DNA from: Allobosea sp. Tri-44
GTDB taxonomy: Bacteria > Pseudomonadota > Alphaproteobacteria > Rhizobiales > Beijerinckiaceae
Length of the DNA: 64,000 nucleotides
Assembly (NCBI RefSeq): GCF_004123845.1
Contig: NZ_NBDP01000003.1
Span: forward strand, 806,001-870,000
Direction: 5' to 3'
The first letter of the stretch is position 1; each line of letters begins with the position of its first letter. The notes beneath the pieces were generated by a model, which saw nothing but the letters and a program-made list of their open reading frames with translations, did not search any database and was not told where the DNA came from. The position numbers and the translations under genes are program-made. Shown here in pieces: positions 17,659 through 25,887 of the stretch.

Positions 17659-18693
17659 TCAGCCCGGATTGCGTCGCCTGACCTCGACCCGTTCCGGCGC
17701 GTGCGTGATGACATCGACGATGGCGAGATCGGGCCGGTCGAGCTGCGGCAGGCCGTCGTCCTCACCGGCGCGGCGGGTGACGACGAGGCTGGTCAGTGTC
17801 TTATGGCTGCCGAGCTTCGAGCGGGCGAGTGCGGGCTCCATCGCAGCGGGAATGACGAGATGGACCATGCGGCCGCCTTCCAGGCAGGCGCGCAGGTCGT
17901 CGAGCATGAACAGGCCGAGCGGCAGCAGTTCGACGCCGGTGAGGAGCGCGATGCCGGGGCCGGTCGCGAGCGCTGCGAGGTCACCGCCGACCAGGGTGGT
18001 GATCAGACGCGCCGAGGCCAGCGGCTTCAGCACGCGTGAGATCTCGAGCGCCTTGGCCAGCACCTCCTTCTCGCTAACCTGGAACGGGCCGGCCAGGCTA
18101 TGGCCGTCGACGACCCGGATTGGCGCCCGGATTGCGGCTGGCGGCAGAGCTGTCGGCGTGGCGCCATGGCCGAGCAGCGGTTCGAGGGCCGCGACGCCGT
18201 CCGGCACACGCGTCCCGAAACCGCCGATGAAGCGCATGCCGAAGGAGCGCGCCGCGACGTCGCGAAGCAGGTGCAGGGGCTGCAGGTCGCCGATCCGCGG
18301 CACGCCGAGCGCCATCACGGCACCGGAGCGCTCGATGATGGGAAGCAGTTCCGCCTCCTTGGCATGTGCCGGCAGGACCATCGGAGACAAGCCCGCCCGG
18401 AGACTGGCGAGAATCGAGATCAATGCCTCTGGACCGAGCGGGGCCAGGATCGCGACGCAGGCGCCGGGCTGGGGTTTGGCCAGCAGGAGCAGGTTGGCGA
18501 GCCGGTCGACGCGGCTATCGAGCTCGGCGAAACCGAAGGCGCCAGGCGCAAAATCGCTCCAGTCGCGCCGGCCGGGCGGGTCGCGAAAGGCCGGCTCATA
18601 GCCGCGGCGGGCGGCGAGCGCCTTGAGCAGGCTGTCGAAATCGAGCCCCTCGACCAGCGCGCCGATGGAGATTTCGTCAGAGCCCATCCGCAT
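17659..18693 (-). CDS. Acyl-CoA synthetase (AMP-binding)-like protein lacking catalytic motifs
   Basis: A 344-residue protein resembling the N-terminal part of ANL-superfamily acyl-CoA synthetases: 'AFGFAELDSRVDRLANLLL' (about 48-66), 'PGACVAILAPLGPEALISILASLRAGLSP' in pieces typical of the A1-A3 region, and a later 'LLTGVELLPLGLFMLDDL' stretch. The Ser/Thr/Gly-rich AMP-binding loop, the YGxTE motif and the mobile C-terminal domain are all absent, and the whole is well below the normal 500+ residues. It is therefore probably not an ordinary ligase. The frame extends upstream but through the neighbouring gene; I chose the ATG at 18693, 8 bases after the stop of the peptide-binding protein gene, with a second ATG at 18687. 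Function unknown. Confidence 0.6.
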   Translation of the reverse strand: MRMGSDEISIGALVEGLDFDSLLKALAARRGYEPAFRDPPGRRDWSDFAPGAFGFAELDSRVDRLANLLLLAKPQPGACVAILAPLGPEALISILASLRAGLSPMVLPAHAKEAELLPIIERSGAVMALGVPRIGDLQPLHLLRDVAARSFGMRFIGGFGTRVPDGVAALEPLLGHGATPTALPPAAIRAPIRVVDGHSLAGPFQVSEKEVLAKALEISRVLKPLASARLITTLVGGDLAALATGPGIALLTGVELLPLGLFMLDDLRACLEGGRMVHLVIPAAMEPALARSKLGSHKTLTSLVVTRRAGEDDGLPQLDRPDLAIVDVITHAPERVEVRRRNPG

Positions 18694-18701
18694 CGGCCGG
18701 C

Positions 18702-20564
18702 CTAGTTGGCGGGCGCCGACGGGGCAGGCAGCCGCGCCAGCGTCTCGGTGGAGAAGAAATAGGTCGGTCGCCGCTGGGGCAGGGTGATCTCGCGCGATCG
18801 TGCCAGCCACGTTTCGGGCAGGTAGTAGAGTGGCACGGCGTAGAAGCCCGAGAGCAGCAGCCGGTCGAGCGTGCGCACAGCGGCAACAAAGCCCTCGCGC
18901 GAGCGCGCCGCCAGCAGCGCCTGCAGCGTCGCGTCGATCGCCGGCGAGCGCACGCCGGCATAGTTCAGCGCGCCCTTGCGTTCGGCATTGGCCGAACCCC
19001 AGCGGCCGACCTGTTCGTTGCCCGGCGAGGCCGAGGCCGGCCAGGTCCACTGGATCATGTCGAAATCGAAGGTCGAAAGCCTGCGCCAGTATTGGACGTC
19101 GTCGATCAGCCGGACCGTGACCGCGATGCCGAGCCGGGCGAGCGAGGTCGCATAGTTCAGCGCCAGCCGCTCCTGCGGCCGATTGGTCACGGTGATCTCG
19201 AAGCTAAAGGCATCGTCTTGGCCGTTCTTCTGGCCGCCCTTGCGCAATTGCCCGTCGCTCAGTCGGTAGCCCGCGGCCTCAAGCAGATCGAGCGCGCGGC
19301 GAGCCAGGTCGCGGTCACGGCCGGAGCCGTCGCTTGCGGCAGGAGCCCATGTCCCTGCGAGTATGTCGTCACGCACGGTGCCGGGGAAAGCTGCGAGCAG
19401 CGCCTTCTCGCGCTCATCGGCCGGGACACCCAGCGCCGAGAGTTCGCTGTCGGCGAAGAAGCTGCCAGCGCGGCGATAGACGCCGTGGAACAGGTTGCGG
19501 TTGGCCCATTCGAAATCGAACAGCATGGCCAGCGCCTCGCGGACGCGGATATCGGCGAATTGCGGGCGGCGTGTGTTGAAGACCAGGCCGGTCATGCCCT
19601 TCGGCGTCTGGAAGCGCAGCGTATCGCGTATAATCCGGCCGTCGCGCACCGCCGGGACGTCGTAGCCAGTCATCCAGCGCGTCGGGTCACTTTCGAGACG
19701 GACATCATAAAGACCTGCCTTGAAAGCTTCAAACAAGGCGTTGGAATCGCGGTAGAAATCGTATCGGATCTCCTCGGCGTTGAAGAGCCCGCGGGTGAGA
19801 GGATGATCCTCGGCCCAGAAATCCTTGCGGCGCTTCAACCGCAGCATCTCGCCGGGCTTGATCTCGTCGACCAGGTAGGGGCCGGAGCCGAGCGCCGGCT
19901 TGAAACTGGTGTCGCCGAATTTTTCAGCGTCGGTGGCGTGCCTGGCGAAGATCGGCATGGCGCCGATGACCAGCGGAAGCTCACGATTGGAGCCGTCGCC
20001 GAGCTCGAAGACGACGCGATCGGGCGAGGATGCTTCGGCCTTGGTCACCCGCGCCAGACTTGAGCGGTGGAACGGCTTGCCCTTGGTCTTCAGCATCTCG
20101 AAGGTGAAGATCACATCCTGCGCGGTGACCGGCTTGCCGTCGGAGAAGCGGGCGCGCGGATCGATCTGGAAGGCGAGCAGGGTTCGCTCCGGATTGAGCT
20201 CGACTTTGCTTGCCAGCAGGCCATAGGCCGTGAACGGTTCGTCGGCGGAGCGGAAGAGCAGGCTTTGCTGGACATAGCGCGGCACCGCGTCCGGGGCGAC
20301 GCCGAGCACGACCAACGGGTTGAGGCTGTCGAAGGTGCCCTGCTGGCCGAAGATGATTCGCCCGCCCTTGGGCGCCTTTGGATCGGCATAAGGCAGGTGC
20401 TCGAAGCCCTTGGGCAGGGCAGGTTCGCCGTGCATGGCGATCGCGTTGTCGTTCTCGGCAGCAGTCGCGCGCGCTCCGCCCACGAGGCCGAACGCCGCGA
20501 GGCTCGCAAGCACGAGCCCGAAAAGCCAAGCCGGGCGCGCCGAGGCGCTGATGCGTCGATACAT
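18702..20564 (-). CDS. Family 5 extracellular solute-binding protein, YejA-like (peptide ABC transporter)
   Basis: Periplasmic binding protein of the oligopeptide/microcin C type (SBP_bac_5). The chosen 620-residue form starts at the ATG at 20564 with a Sec signal: basic 'MYRRISASARPAWL', a leucine-rich core and an 'ARATAAE' cleavage region. The mature protein begins with the YejA-like sequence 'AMHGEPALPKGFEHLPY' and has 'RFSDGKPVTAQDVIFTFE' as in peptide-binding proteins. The open frame continues 37 codons upstream without a signal-like sequence. No permease or ATPase genes are adjacent, so it must either work with components elsewhere or be an orphan. It is followed by the acyl-CoA-synthetase-like gene in the same transcript. 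Confidence 0.85.
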   Translation of the reverse strand: MYRRISASARPAWLFGLVLASLAAFGLVGGARATAAENDNAIAMHGEPALPKGFEHLPYADPKAPKGGRIIFGQQGTFDSLNPLVVLGVAPDAVPRYVQQSLLFRSADEPFTAYGLLASKVELNPERTLLAFQIDPRARFSDGKPVTAQDVIFTFEMLKTKGKPFHRSSLARVTKAEASSPDRVVFELGDGSNRELPLVIGAMPIFARHATDAEKFGDTSFKPALGSGPYLVDEIKPGEMLRLKRRKDFWAEDHPLTRGLFNAEEIRYDFYRDSNALFEAFKAGLYDVRLESDPTRWMTGYDVPAVRDGRIIRDTLRFQTPKGMTGLVFNTRRPQFADIRVREALAMLFDFEWANRNLFHGVYRRAGSFFADSELSALGVPADEREKALLAAFPGTVRDDILAGTWAPAASDGSGRDRDLARRALDLLEAAGYRLSDGQLRKGGQKNGQDDAFSFEITVTNRPQERLALNYATSLARLGIAVTVRLIDDVQYWRRLSTFDFDMIQWTWPASASPGNEQVGRWGSANAERKGALNYAGVRSPAIDATLQALLAARSREGFVAAVRTLDRLLLSGFYAVPLYYLPETWLARSREITLPQRRPTYFFSTETLARLPAPSAPAN

Positions 20565-20805
20565 GCTCAAACCTGATTCCCTGCCGTAGGATAACATGCG
20601 ATCAAACTTGTCGCGCCGCGCTCTTCGGGCTGGAAACCGGCGAAAGAAGTCGCTAAACGCAGGGCCGGGCGTCATTCAAACGCCTCAATCGCGCTTGATG
20701 TGCTCACGCCACCATCGGCTCCGGCACCTTGCCGGTTGAGCGCTTGGGTGATGCACGCCGCCAGATGCGGCAGCCGAACAAGTTTCCATGGTCAAGGAAC
20801 CGCAG

Positions 20806-21657
20806 ATGTCAGCTTCGACCCGCCTGTCCCAGAGCCAGGGCGCCACCGCGAAGAGCACGGTCCGCAGCCTCGCGCTCGTGCTGGGCGCCGCCGTTGCTCT
20901 CGCTCCCTTTGCTTCCTTCGCGCAGCAGGCCCAGCCGCAGCGCCCGGCGAGCCGCCCAGCCCAGCCGGCGCAACAGCCCGCTCCCGCGCAGCAGCCGGCC
21001 CAGGGCCAGGCGGCGCAGACCGGCCCGACCGTCGTTCAGGTCAAGCCCGAGCCCTCGCAGACGACCTGGACCAAGGTCTGCGGCAAGGACCAGGCCGCCA
21101 ACAAGGAAATCTGCTACACCACGCGCGACTTCGTCTCGGATCAGGGCCAGCCGGTGCTCGCCGTCGCGGTCTATGACGTGAAGGGCGATCCCAACAAGAT
21201 CGTGCGCTTCCTGATGCCGCTCGGCCTGCTGCTGCAGCCCGGCATCCGCTTCGGCGTCGACACCGCGCAGCCAACGCCGGGTCGCTATGCGGTCTGCTTC
21301 CCGAATGGCTGCTTCGCCGAGGCGCAGGTCAAGGACGACTTCATCAACGCGATGAAGAAGGGCACCAACCTCAACATCAGCGTCCAGAACCAGGCGGCCC
21401 GCGAGGTTTCCTTCTCGATCCCGCTCTCGGACTTCGCCAAGGGCTTCGACGGCGCGCCGATCGACCCGAAGGTGCTGGAAGAGCAGCAGAAGGCTCTGCA
21501 GGACGAGCTCGCCAAGCGCCAGGAGGAGTTGCGCAAGCGTCTCGGCGGCGGCGCGGCCGATGCCACCCCCGGCGCAGCACCGGCTCCGGGTACGCCGGCG
21601 GTCCCCGGTCTGGCTCCGGCTCCGGGCGCGACGCCCGCTCCGGCTCCGAGGCCCTGA
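20806..21657 (+). CDS. Invasion-associated locus B (IalB) family periplasmic protein
   Basis: A 283-residue exported protein. AAGGAA at 20794-20799 supports the ATG at 20806 instead of the in-frame ATG at 20788. After a signal peptide ('SLALVLGAAVALAP' core, cut near 'SFAQQ') comes a Pro/Gln/Ala-rich linker of about 45 residues, then an IalB domain (about 85-215) with 'TWTKVCGKD', 'KEICYTTRDF' and 'YAVCFPNGCFAEAQV', whose cysteines are conserved. The C-terminal third has a charged coiled-coil-like segment ('LEEQQKALQDELAKRQEEL') and an Ala/Pro tail. In Bartonella the family was linked to erythrocyte invasion, but homologues are general in free-living Rhizobiales and the role here is unknown. 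Confidence 0.85.
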   Translation: MSASTRLSQSQGATAKSTVRSLALVLGAAVALAPFASFAQQAQPQRPASRPAQPAQQPAPAQQPAQGQAAQTGPTVVQVKPEPSQTTWTKVCGKDQAANKEICYTTRDFVSDQGQPVLAVAVYDVKGDPNKIVRFLMPLGLLLQPGIRFGVDTAQPTPGRYAVCFPNGCFAEAQVKDDFINAMKKGTNLNISVQNQAAREVSFSIPLSDFAKGFDGAPIDPKVLEEQQKALQDELAKRQEELRKRLGGGAADATPGAAPAPGTPAVPGLAPAPGATPAPAPRP

Positions 21658-21684
21658 TCTGCCGATCAGACCAAATGATTATCG

Positions 21685-21710
21685 ACGCCGGGCCTCGCGC
21701 CCGGCGTTTT
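21685..21710 (+). terminator. Rho-independent terminator of the ialB-like gene
   Basis: A 9-bp stem ACGCCGGGC (21685-21693) and GCCCGGCGT (21699-21707) with a 5-base loop is followed by TTTT. Outer arms GACCAAA (21669-21675) and TTTGGTC (21713-21719) extend the dyad, so it can also stop the convergent mazG transcript, whose stop codon overlaps it. Confidence 0.8.
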
Positions 21711-21717
21711 CGTTTGG

Positions 21718-22554
21718 TCAGGAGGTCGTGCGCTCGGCGCGCTTGACCTGCTGCCAGAGCGCCTCCAATTCCTCGAGCGAGGCCTGCCCTGGCTCGCGCC
21801 CCTGGCGTTCCAAAGCGGCCTCGATGCCGCCGAAGCGCCGCTCGAACTTGGCGTTGGCCGCGGTGAGGCAAGCCTCCGGATCGGCGTCGACATGGCGGGC
21901 GAGGTTGGCGATCACGAAAAGCAGGTCGCCGATCTCCTCCTTGATCGCAGCCTTGTCGCCACCGGCGAGCGCTTCGTCGATCTCGGCGGTCTCCTCGCGG
22001 ATCTTGTCCAGCACCAGCCGGGCATCGTTCCAGTCGAAGCCGACGGTCGACGCCTTGGCCTGGAGCTTCCAGGCGCGGGTGAGCGAGGGCAGGGTGGTCG
22101 GCACGCCGGCGAGCACACCTTTGGCGTCAGCGGGCTCAGGAAGCCCGGCCTCAGCGCGCGCACGCGCCTTGTCCGCCTTTTCCTGTGCCTTGATTTGCCC
22201 CCAGAGCGCTTTCACCTCGGCCGGTGACAGGTCGCGGGCCTCGCCGAAGACGTGCGGGTGCCGGCGAATCAGCTTGGTGGTGATCGCCTCGACCACATCG
22301 GGGAAAGCGAAGGAGCCTTGCTCCTGCGCCATGCGGGCGTGGAACACGACCTGCAGCAGGAGGTCGCCGAGCTCGTCCTTGAGGTCGACGAGGTCGCCGC
22401 GGGCGATCGCGTCGGCAACTTCATAGGCTTCTTCGACGGTATAGGGCGCGATCGAGGCGAAATCCTGCTCAAGATCCCAAGGACAGCCCGTGCCCGGTGT
22501 CCGCAGGGCTGCCATGATCTCGATCAGGCCGGCAATGTCACGCGAAGGCTTCAT
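21718..22554 (-). CDS. mazG: Nucleoside triphosphate pyrophosphohydrolase MazG
   Basis: House-cleaning enzyme that hydrolyses NTPs and dNTPs to monophosphates and diphosphate. The 278-residue protein contains two all-alpha MazG domains in tandem. The first begins 'LRTPGTGCPWDLEQDF' with 'EEAYEVADAI' as the metal-binding ExxE motif (about residue 40) and 'KDELGDLLLQVVFHA'; the second has 'REETAEIDEAL' (about 190) and 'EEIGDLLFVIANLARH'. Size and both domains match Escherichia coli MazG. It is divergent from arfB across 37 bases. Confidence 0.95.
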   Translation of the reverse strand: MKPSRDIAGLIEIMAALRTPGTGCPWDLEQDFASIAPYTVEEAYEVADAIARGDLVDLKDELGDLLLQVVFHARMAQEQGSFAFPDVVEAITTKLIRRHPHVFGEARDLSPAEVKALWGQIKAQEKADKARARAEAGLPEPADAKGVLAGVPTTLPSLTRAWKLQAKASTVGFDWNDARLVLDKIREETAEIDEALAGGDKAAIKEEIGDLLFVIANLARHVDADPEACLTAANAKFERRFGGIEAALERQGREPGQASLEELEALWQQVKRAERTTS

Positions 22555-22591
22555 CGCTGCAATTCTCTTCGGGTTGGGCTAGCCTCCTCCC

Positions 22592-23011
22592 ATGATTCAA
22601 GTCACCCCGTCCATTGCGATCGACGAGAGCGAGATCGAGGAGAGCTTCGTGCGCGCCTCCGGCCCGGGCGGGCAGAACGTCAACAAGGTCTCGAGCGCGG
22701 TCGAGCTCAGATTCGATGTTCGCCGCTCGCAATCGCTTCCCAACGATGTGGCGATCCGCCTGATGAAGCTCGCCGGCAGCCGACTGACGCAGGACGGTGT
22801 CATCGTCATCTCGGCACAGGAGCATCGCAGCCAGAGCCGCAACCGCGAGGAGGCGCTGGCGCGGCTGATCGAGCTGATCCGGAAGGCCGAGGTGCGGCCG
22901 AAGGTGCGCAGGGTGACCAAGCCGACCAAGGCCTCGAAGGAGCGGCGCCTCGCCTCGAAGGAGCGGCGCTCCTCGGTCAAGTCGGGCCGAGGCAAGCCGA
23001 GCTTCGACTAG
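22592..23011 (+). CDS. arfB: Alternative ribosome-rescue peptidyl-tRNA hydrolase ArfB
   Basis: Frees stalled ribosomes by hydrolysing peptidyl-tRNA without a stop codon. The 139-residue protein has the release-factor domain with the GGQ motif at residues 26-28 ('SGPGGQNVNK') and lacks the codon-recognition domains of true release factors. Its C terminus is a long basic tail rich in Lys, Arg and Ser (about 105-139), which in the family enters the empty mRNA channel. It is 37 bases from the divergent mazG and followed by palindromic repeats and recX. Confidence 0.95.
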   Translation: MIQVTPSIAIDESEIEESFVRASGPGGQNVNKVSSAVELRFDVRRSQSLPNDVAIRLMKLAGSRLTQDGVIVISAQEHRSQSRNREEALARLIELIRKAEVRPKVRRVTKPTKASKERRLASKERRSSVKSGRGKPSFD

Positions 23012-23019
23012 AGCCGGAT

Positions 23020-23058
23020 GATTTCAGATGGAATCGCAAGGCGCTTCCATCTGAAATC
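23020..23058. repeat. Palindrome downstream of arfB (first of a pair)
   Basis: A perfect 14-bp inverted repeat, GATTTCAGATGGAA (23020-23033) with TTCCATCTGAAATC (23045-23058) and an 11-base loop, starting 8 bases after the arfB stop. Likely acts as the arfB terminator or mRNA stabiliser. Confidence 0.7.
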
Positions 23059-23082
23059 TGAATCCGTCTCTCATCAAAGAGT

Positions 23083-23135
23083 TAGAGCAGGATCAATGCG
23101 AAAAACCGGTTCCCTCTTTTTCGCATCCTGCTCTA
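23083..23135. repeat. Palindrome between arfB and recX (second of a pair)
   Basis: Outer arms TAGAGCAGGAT (23083-23093) and ATCCTGCTCTA (23125-23135) enclose inner arms TGCGAAAAA (23097-23105) and TTTTTCGCA (23117-23125). The element ends two bases before the probable GTG start of recX. Open frames reading through it are not taken as coding. Confidence 0.7.
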
Positions 23136-23137
23136 GC

Positions 23138-23689
23138 GTGACGTGGAGGCGGGACGGAGAGGCGGCGCCTAGAGAGCGACCGGCGCCGAGGCGGGTCGAT
23201 ACGGCTTATCTCAGGCGCGCCGCCCTCTACTATCTCGAACGCTATTCGGTGCCTGAGGCGCAATTGCGCCGCGTCCTGCAGCGCAAGATCGACCGAAGCT
23301 GCCGGCATCATGATCTCGATCCGCTGGAGTTTTCCGCAGCGGTGGACGAGATCGTCGCGTCCTGCGTTGCTTCCGGCCTGGTCGACGATCGCCGCTTCGC
23401 CGAGGCGAGGGCGCAGAGCCTGCGTCGCAAGGGGCGTTCGGCGCGCGCCGTTGCGGCAGGGCTTGCTGCCAAGGGCGTCGGGCGAGAGCTCGTCGCCGAG
23501 ATGGTTGTCCCCGATGAGGACGCCGACCTGACGGCGGCGCGCATCGCCGCCCGGCGCAAGCGCCTGGGACCATGGAGCCGCGGCGACAGGGCTGCGCAAC
23601 GCCAGAAAGACATCGCGACGCTAGCGCGCGCCGGCTTCAGCCTGACGATCGCCCGCACCGTGATCGACGGCGCGGGCGAGGGCGTGTGA
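23138..23689 (+). CDS. recX: Regulatory protein RecX
   Basis: RecX binds RecA filaments and limits recombinase activity. The product has the helical RecX repeats: 'RAALYYLERYSVPEAQLRRVLQRK' split over the first repeat (about 20-45), 'LVDDRRFAEARAQSLRRKGRSARAV' in the second and a Lys/Arg-rich third repeat ending in 'DIATLARAGFSLTIARTVI', the usual RecX C-terminal helix. The start is uncertain. The frame is open back to 23018, but that part is a palindromic repeat, so I chose the GTG at 23138 (183 residues). No good Shine-Dalgarno precedes it. recX is usually next to recA; here it is not. Confidence 0.85.
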   Translation: MTWRRDGEAAPRERPAPRRVDTAYLRRAALYYLERYSVPEAQLRRVLQRKIDRSCRHHDLDPLEFSAAVDEIVASCVASGLVDDRRFAEARAQSLRRKGRSARAVAAGLAAKGVGRELVAEMVVPDEDADLTAARIAARRKRLGPWSRGDRAAQRQKDIATLARAGFSLTIARTVIDGAGEGV

Positions 23690-23701
23690 CCACCCGTTCG
23701 C

Positions 23702-24682
23702 TCAGTCGGGCTTGACGTTGGCCTCGGCCACAACCTTGCCCCAGCGCGCCACCTCCAACTTGACGAAGTCGCCGAAGGCCGGCCCGTAAAGGTTCGGGAT
23801 CTCCGAGCCGTTCCTCTTCCAGGCCTCGCTTACCATCGGCACGGCCAGCGCCTTCTGCAGCTCGGCGGTCATCCTGGCGACGATCTCCGGCGGCGTGTTC
23901 TTCGGCGCCCACATCGCATACCAGGTCGAGACCTCGTAGCCCGGCACGCCGGCTTCGGCGGTGGTCGGCACGTCGGGGAAGGCGCTGGCGCGCTTGGGCG
24001 CGGCGACAGCGAGCGCGCGCAGCGTGCCGCTGGATATCTGTGCAGCAGAGGAGCCGAGACCGTCGAAGGCGAGATCGACCTGGCCGGCGACGAGGTCCTG
24101 CATCAGCGGACCAGCGCCGCGATAGGGCACGTGGGTCAGATTCACCTTCGTGGTGAGCTTGAAGAGCTCGCCGGCGAGGTGGTGCGTGGTGCCGTTGCCG
24201 GCCGAACCGTAGTTCAGCTTGTCAGGGTTCTTCTTGGCGTAGTCGATCAGCTCGGCCAGCGTCTTGGCCTGGACCTTGCCCGGGTGGACGACCACGACCT
24301 GCGGCGGCTGGGCGATCACCCCGATCGGGATGAAGTCGGTTTGGATGTTGTAGTCGAGCCTGGGATAGAGCGCCGGCGCGATGGCGTGGTGCGCGGCGCC
24401 GATGAAGAAGGTGTAGCCGTCGGGCGTCGCCTTGGAAGCGGCAGAGGCACCGACAGTACCGCCGGCGCCGCCGCGGTTGTCGATCAGGATGCGCTGGCCG
24501 AGCTGCTGTTCGAGCTGGGCGGCGAGGGGGCGGGCGAAGGCGTCGGTGCCGCCGCCGGCCGGGAACGGCACGATAAAGCTGACCGGCTTCTGCGGCCAGG
24601 ATTGGGCCGTCGCCGGAGTCGCCGGGACAAGCTGAGCAAAGGTGGCGAGCGCAAGCGCGCCGAGCCAGCCGGACTTCAACAT
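23702..24682 (-). CDS. Tripartite tricarboxylate transporter substrate-binding protein (Bug/TctC family)
   Basis: A 326-residue periplasmic binding protein. ATG at 24682 is preceded by GGGAGG at a good distance and gives a clean signal peptide ('LGALALATFAQLVP', cut near 'ATAQS'). The mature start 'WPQKPVSFIVPFPAGGGTDAFAR' in pieces is the Bug signature, and 'NRGGAGGTVGASAASKA' and 'LNYGSAGNGTTHHLAGE' are the conserved carboxylate-binding loops. No tctA/tctB permease genes are adjacent, so it is an orphan, as most Bug proteins are. The ligand, probably a carboxylic acid, cannot be read from sequence. Confidence 0.9.
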   Translation of the reverse strand: MLKSGWLGALALATFAQLVPATPATAQSWPQKPVSFIVPFPAGGGTDAFARPLAAQLEQQLGQRILIDNRGGAGGTVGASAASKATPDGYTFFIGAAHHAIAPALYPRLDYNIQTDFIPIGVIAQPPQVVVVHPGKVQAKTLAELIDYAKKNPDKLNYGSAGNGTTHHLAGELFKLTTKVNLTHVPYRGAGPLMQDLVAGQVDLAFDGLGSSAAQISSGTLRALAVAAPKRASAFPDVPTTAEAGVPGYEVSTWYAMWAPKNTPPEIVARMTAELQKALAVPMVSEAWKRNGSEIPNLYGPAFGDFVKLEVARWGKVVAEANVKPD

Positions 24683-25074
24683 CGAACAGACCTCCCTTGA
24701 GATTTTCCCGGGCTCTTCAAGGCCCTTGCGATGGCGCTTCGTGCGATTGCCGAGCGTTTCGGAGATTAGCGCATCGCCATACCGAAATGGCAACCCGACG
24801 AAAGCAGGGTCTGCCAGGTCGGCAGTGTCGCCGGTGGCTCACTGCGACTGCGACCATGGATAGCGCTGAACCAGGGAGCTCAGGGCCCAATCGGACGATG
24901 CTGAGATCGCTGCGAGGAAGCAGGGAGGCTTCGCCGCAACTGGAGAGGTTGGTCAGTCAACCGGTTCCGAGGAGAGGCTCGATGCTCGCAATGTCGAGGC
25001 AAGCTTGATTCGCATAAGACATATTATGGAACTTAAATTGATGCACAGATATGGGCTTGGAGCCTCAACCGAAC
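24683..25074. other. Non-coding stretch upstream of the Bug-family gene
   Basis: About 390 bases hold the promoter of the binding-protein gene at one end and the 3' side of the metallo-beta-lactamase gene at the other. Bases 25005-25045 are AT-rich compared with the surroundings and include an ATAA-GACATA-TTAT dyad near 25015. I see no gene and no remnant I can name. Confidence 0.35.
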
Positions 25075-25872
25075 TCAGATGCTGATCGTCATGCCATCGA
25101 ATGCCGGTTCAATGTTATCCGGCAAGCGCTTGGACAGGCTGGAGTAATCGAGATCGACGTGCAGGTTCGTCAGGATCGCGCGGCGCGGCTTCAGCTGCGC
25201 GATCGCCTCCAGCGACTGCTCCAAATTGAAGTGGCTCGGATGCGGCGCTTCGCGGAGCGCATCGAGGATCAGCACGTCGAGCCCGCTCATCGCCGCCACT
25301 GATTCCGGTGGGATCGCGCTGACATCCGGTGCATAGCCGAGCCCGCCGAAGCGGAAGCCGAGCGCATTATAGTTCGGGCCATGCTCAAGCCGGAACGGCA
25401 GCGTCTCGATCATACCGCCGGGGCCATCGATCGCCAGCGTCGCGCCGGCGGCCAGCGGTGCGAGATCGAGGATCGGCGGGTACAGGCTGCCGGGCGGCGT
25501 CTCGAACAGATAGGCGAAGCGCTCCCGCAGCGTTGCTCCGGTCACCGCGTCGGCATGGACCGGTATGCGCTTGCGCATGTGCAGAACGAGCGCGCGCAGA
25601 TCGTCGATGCCGTGGGTGTGGTCGGCATGGTCGTGGCTGAACAGCGTCGCATCGAGCCGCGCGACGTTTGCGGACAGAAGCTGCTCGCGAAGGTCCGGCG
25701 TGGTGTCGATCAGAACGCTCGTCGTGCCGCTTGGCCCGCGGCGCTCTACCAGTAGCGAGCAGCGGCGGCGTCGGTTCTTCGAATTGTCCGGGTCACAGGC
25801 GCCCCAGCCGGAGCCCGGCCGCGGGACGCCGCCGGATGAGCCGCAGCCGAGGATGGTGACGGTCAGGCTCAT
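25075..25872 (-). CDS. Metallo-beta-lactamase-fold hydrolase (PhnP-like)
   Basis: A 265-residue MBL-fold protein. It begins 'TILGCGSSGGVPRPG' and 'WGACDP', the N-terminal strand and Cys-containing loop of the PhnP/RNase Z-like branch, followed by the zinc motif HxHxDH in 'SHDHADHTHGIDDLR' (about residues 80-90), and later metal-ligand candidates in 'LEHGPNYNALGFRFGG' and 'LTNLHVDLDY'. PhnP cleaves cyclic ribose phosphates in phosphonate use, but the Rhizobiales homologues located next to tatD and metG have no proven role. It lies 15 bases after tatD in the same transcript. Confidence 0.85.
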   Translation of the reverse strand: MSLTVTILGCGSSGGVPRPGSGWGACDPDNSKNRRRRCSLLVERRGPSGTTSVLIDTTPDLREQLLSANVARLDATLFSHDHADHTHGIDDLRALVLHMRKRIPVHADAVTGATLRERFAYLFETPPGSLYPPILDLAPLAAGATLAIDGPGGMIETLPFRLEHGPNYNALGFRFGGLGYAPDVSAIPPESVAAMSGLDVLILDALREAPHPSHFNLEQSLEAIAQLKPRRAILTNLHVDLDYSSLSKRLPDNIEPAFDGMTISI

Positions 25873-25887
25873 GCGGTGCGGCCGGCC

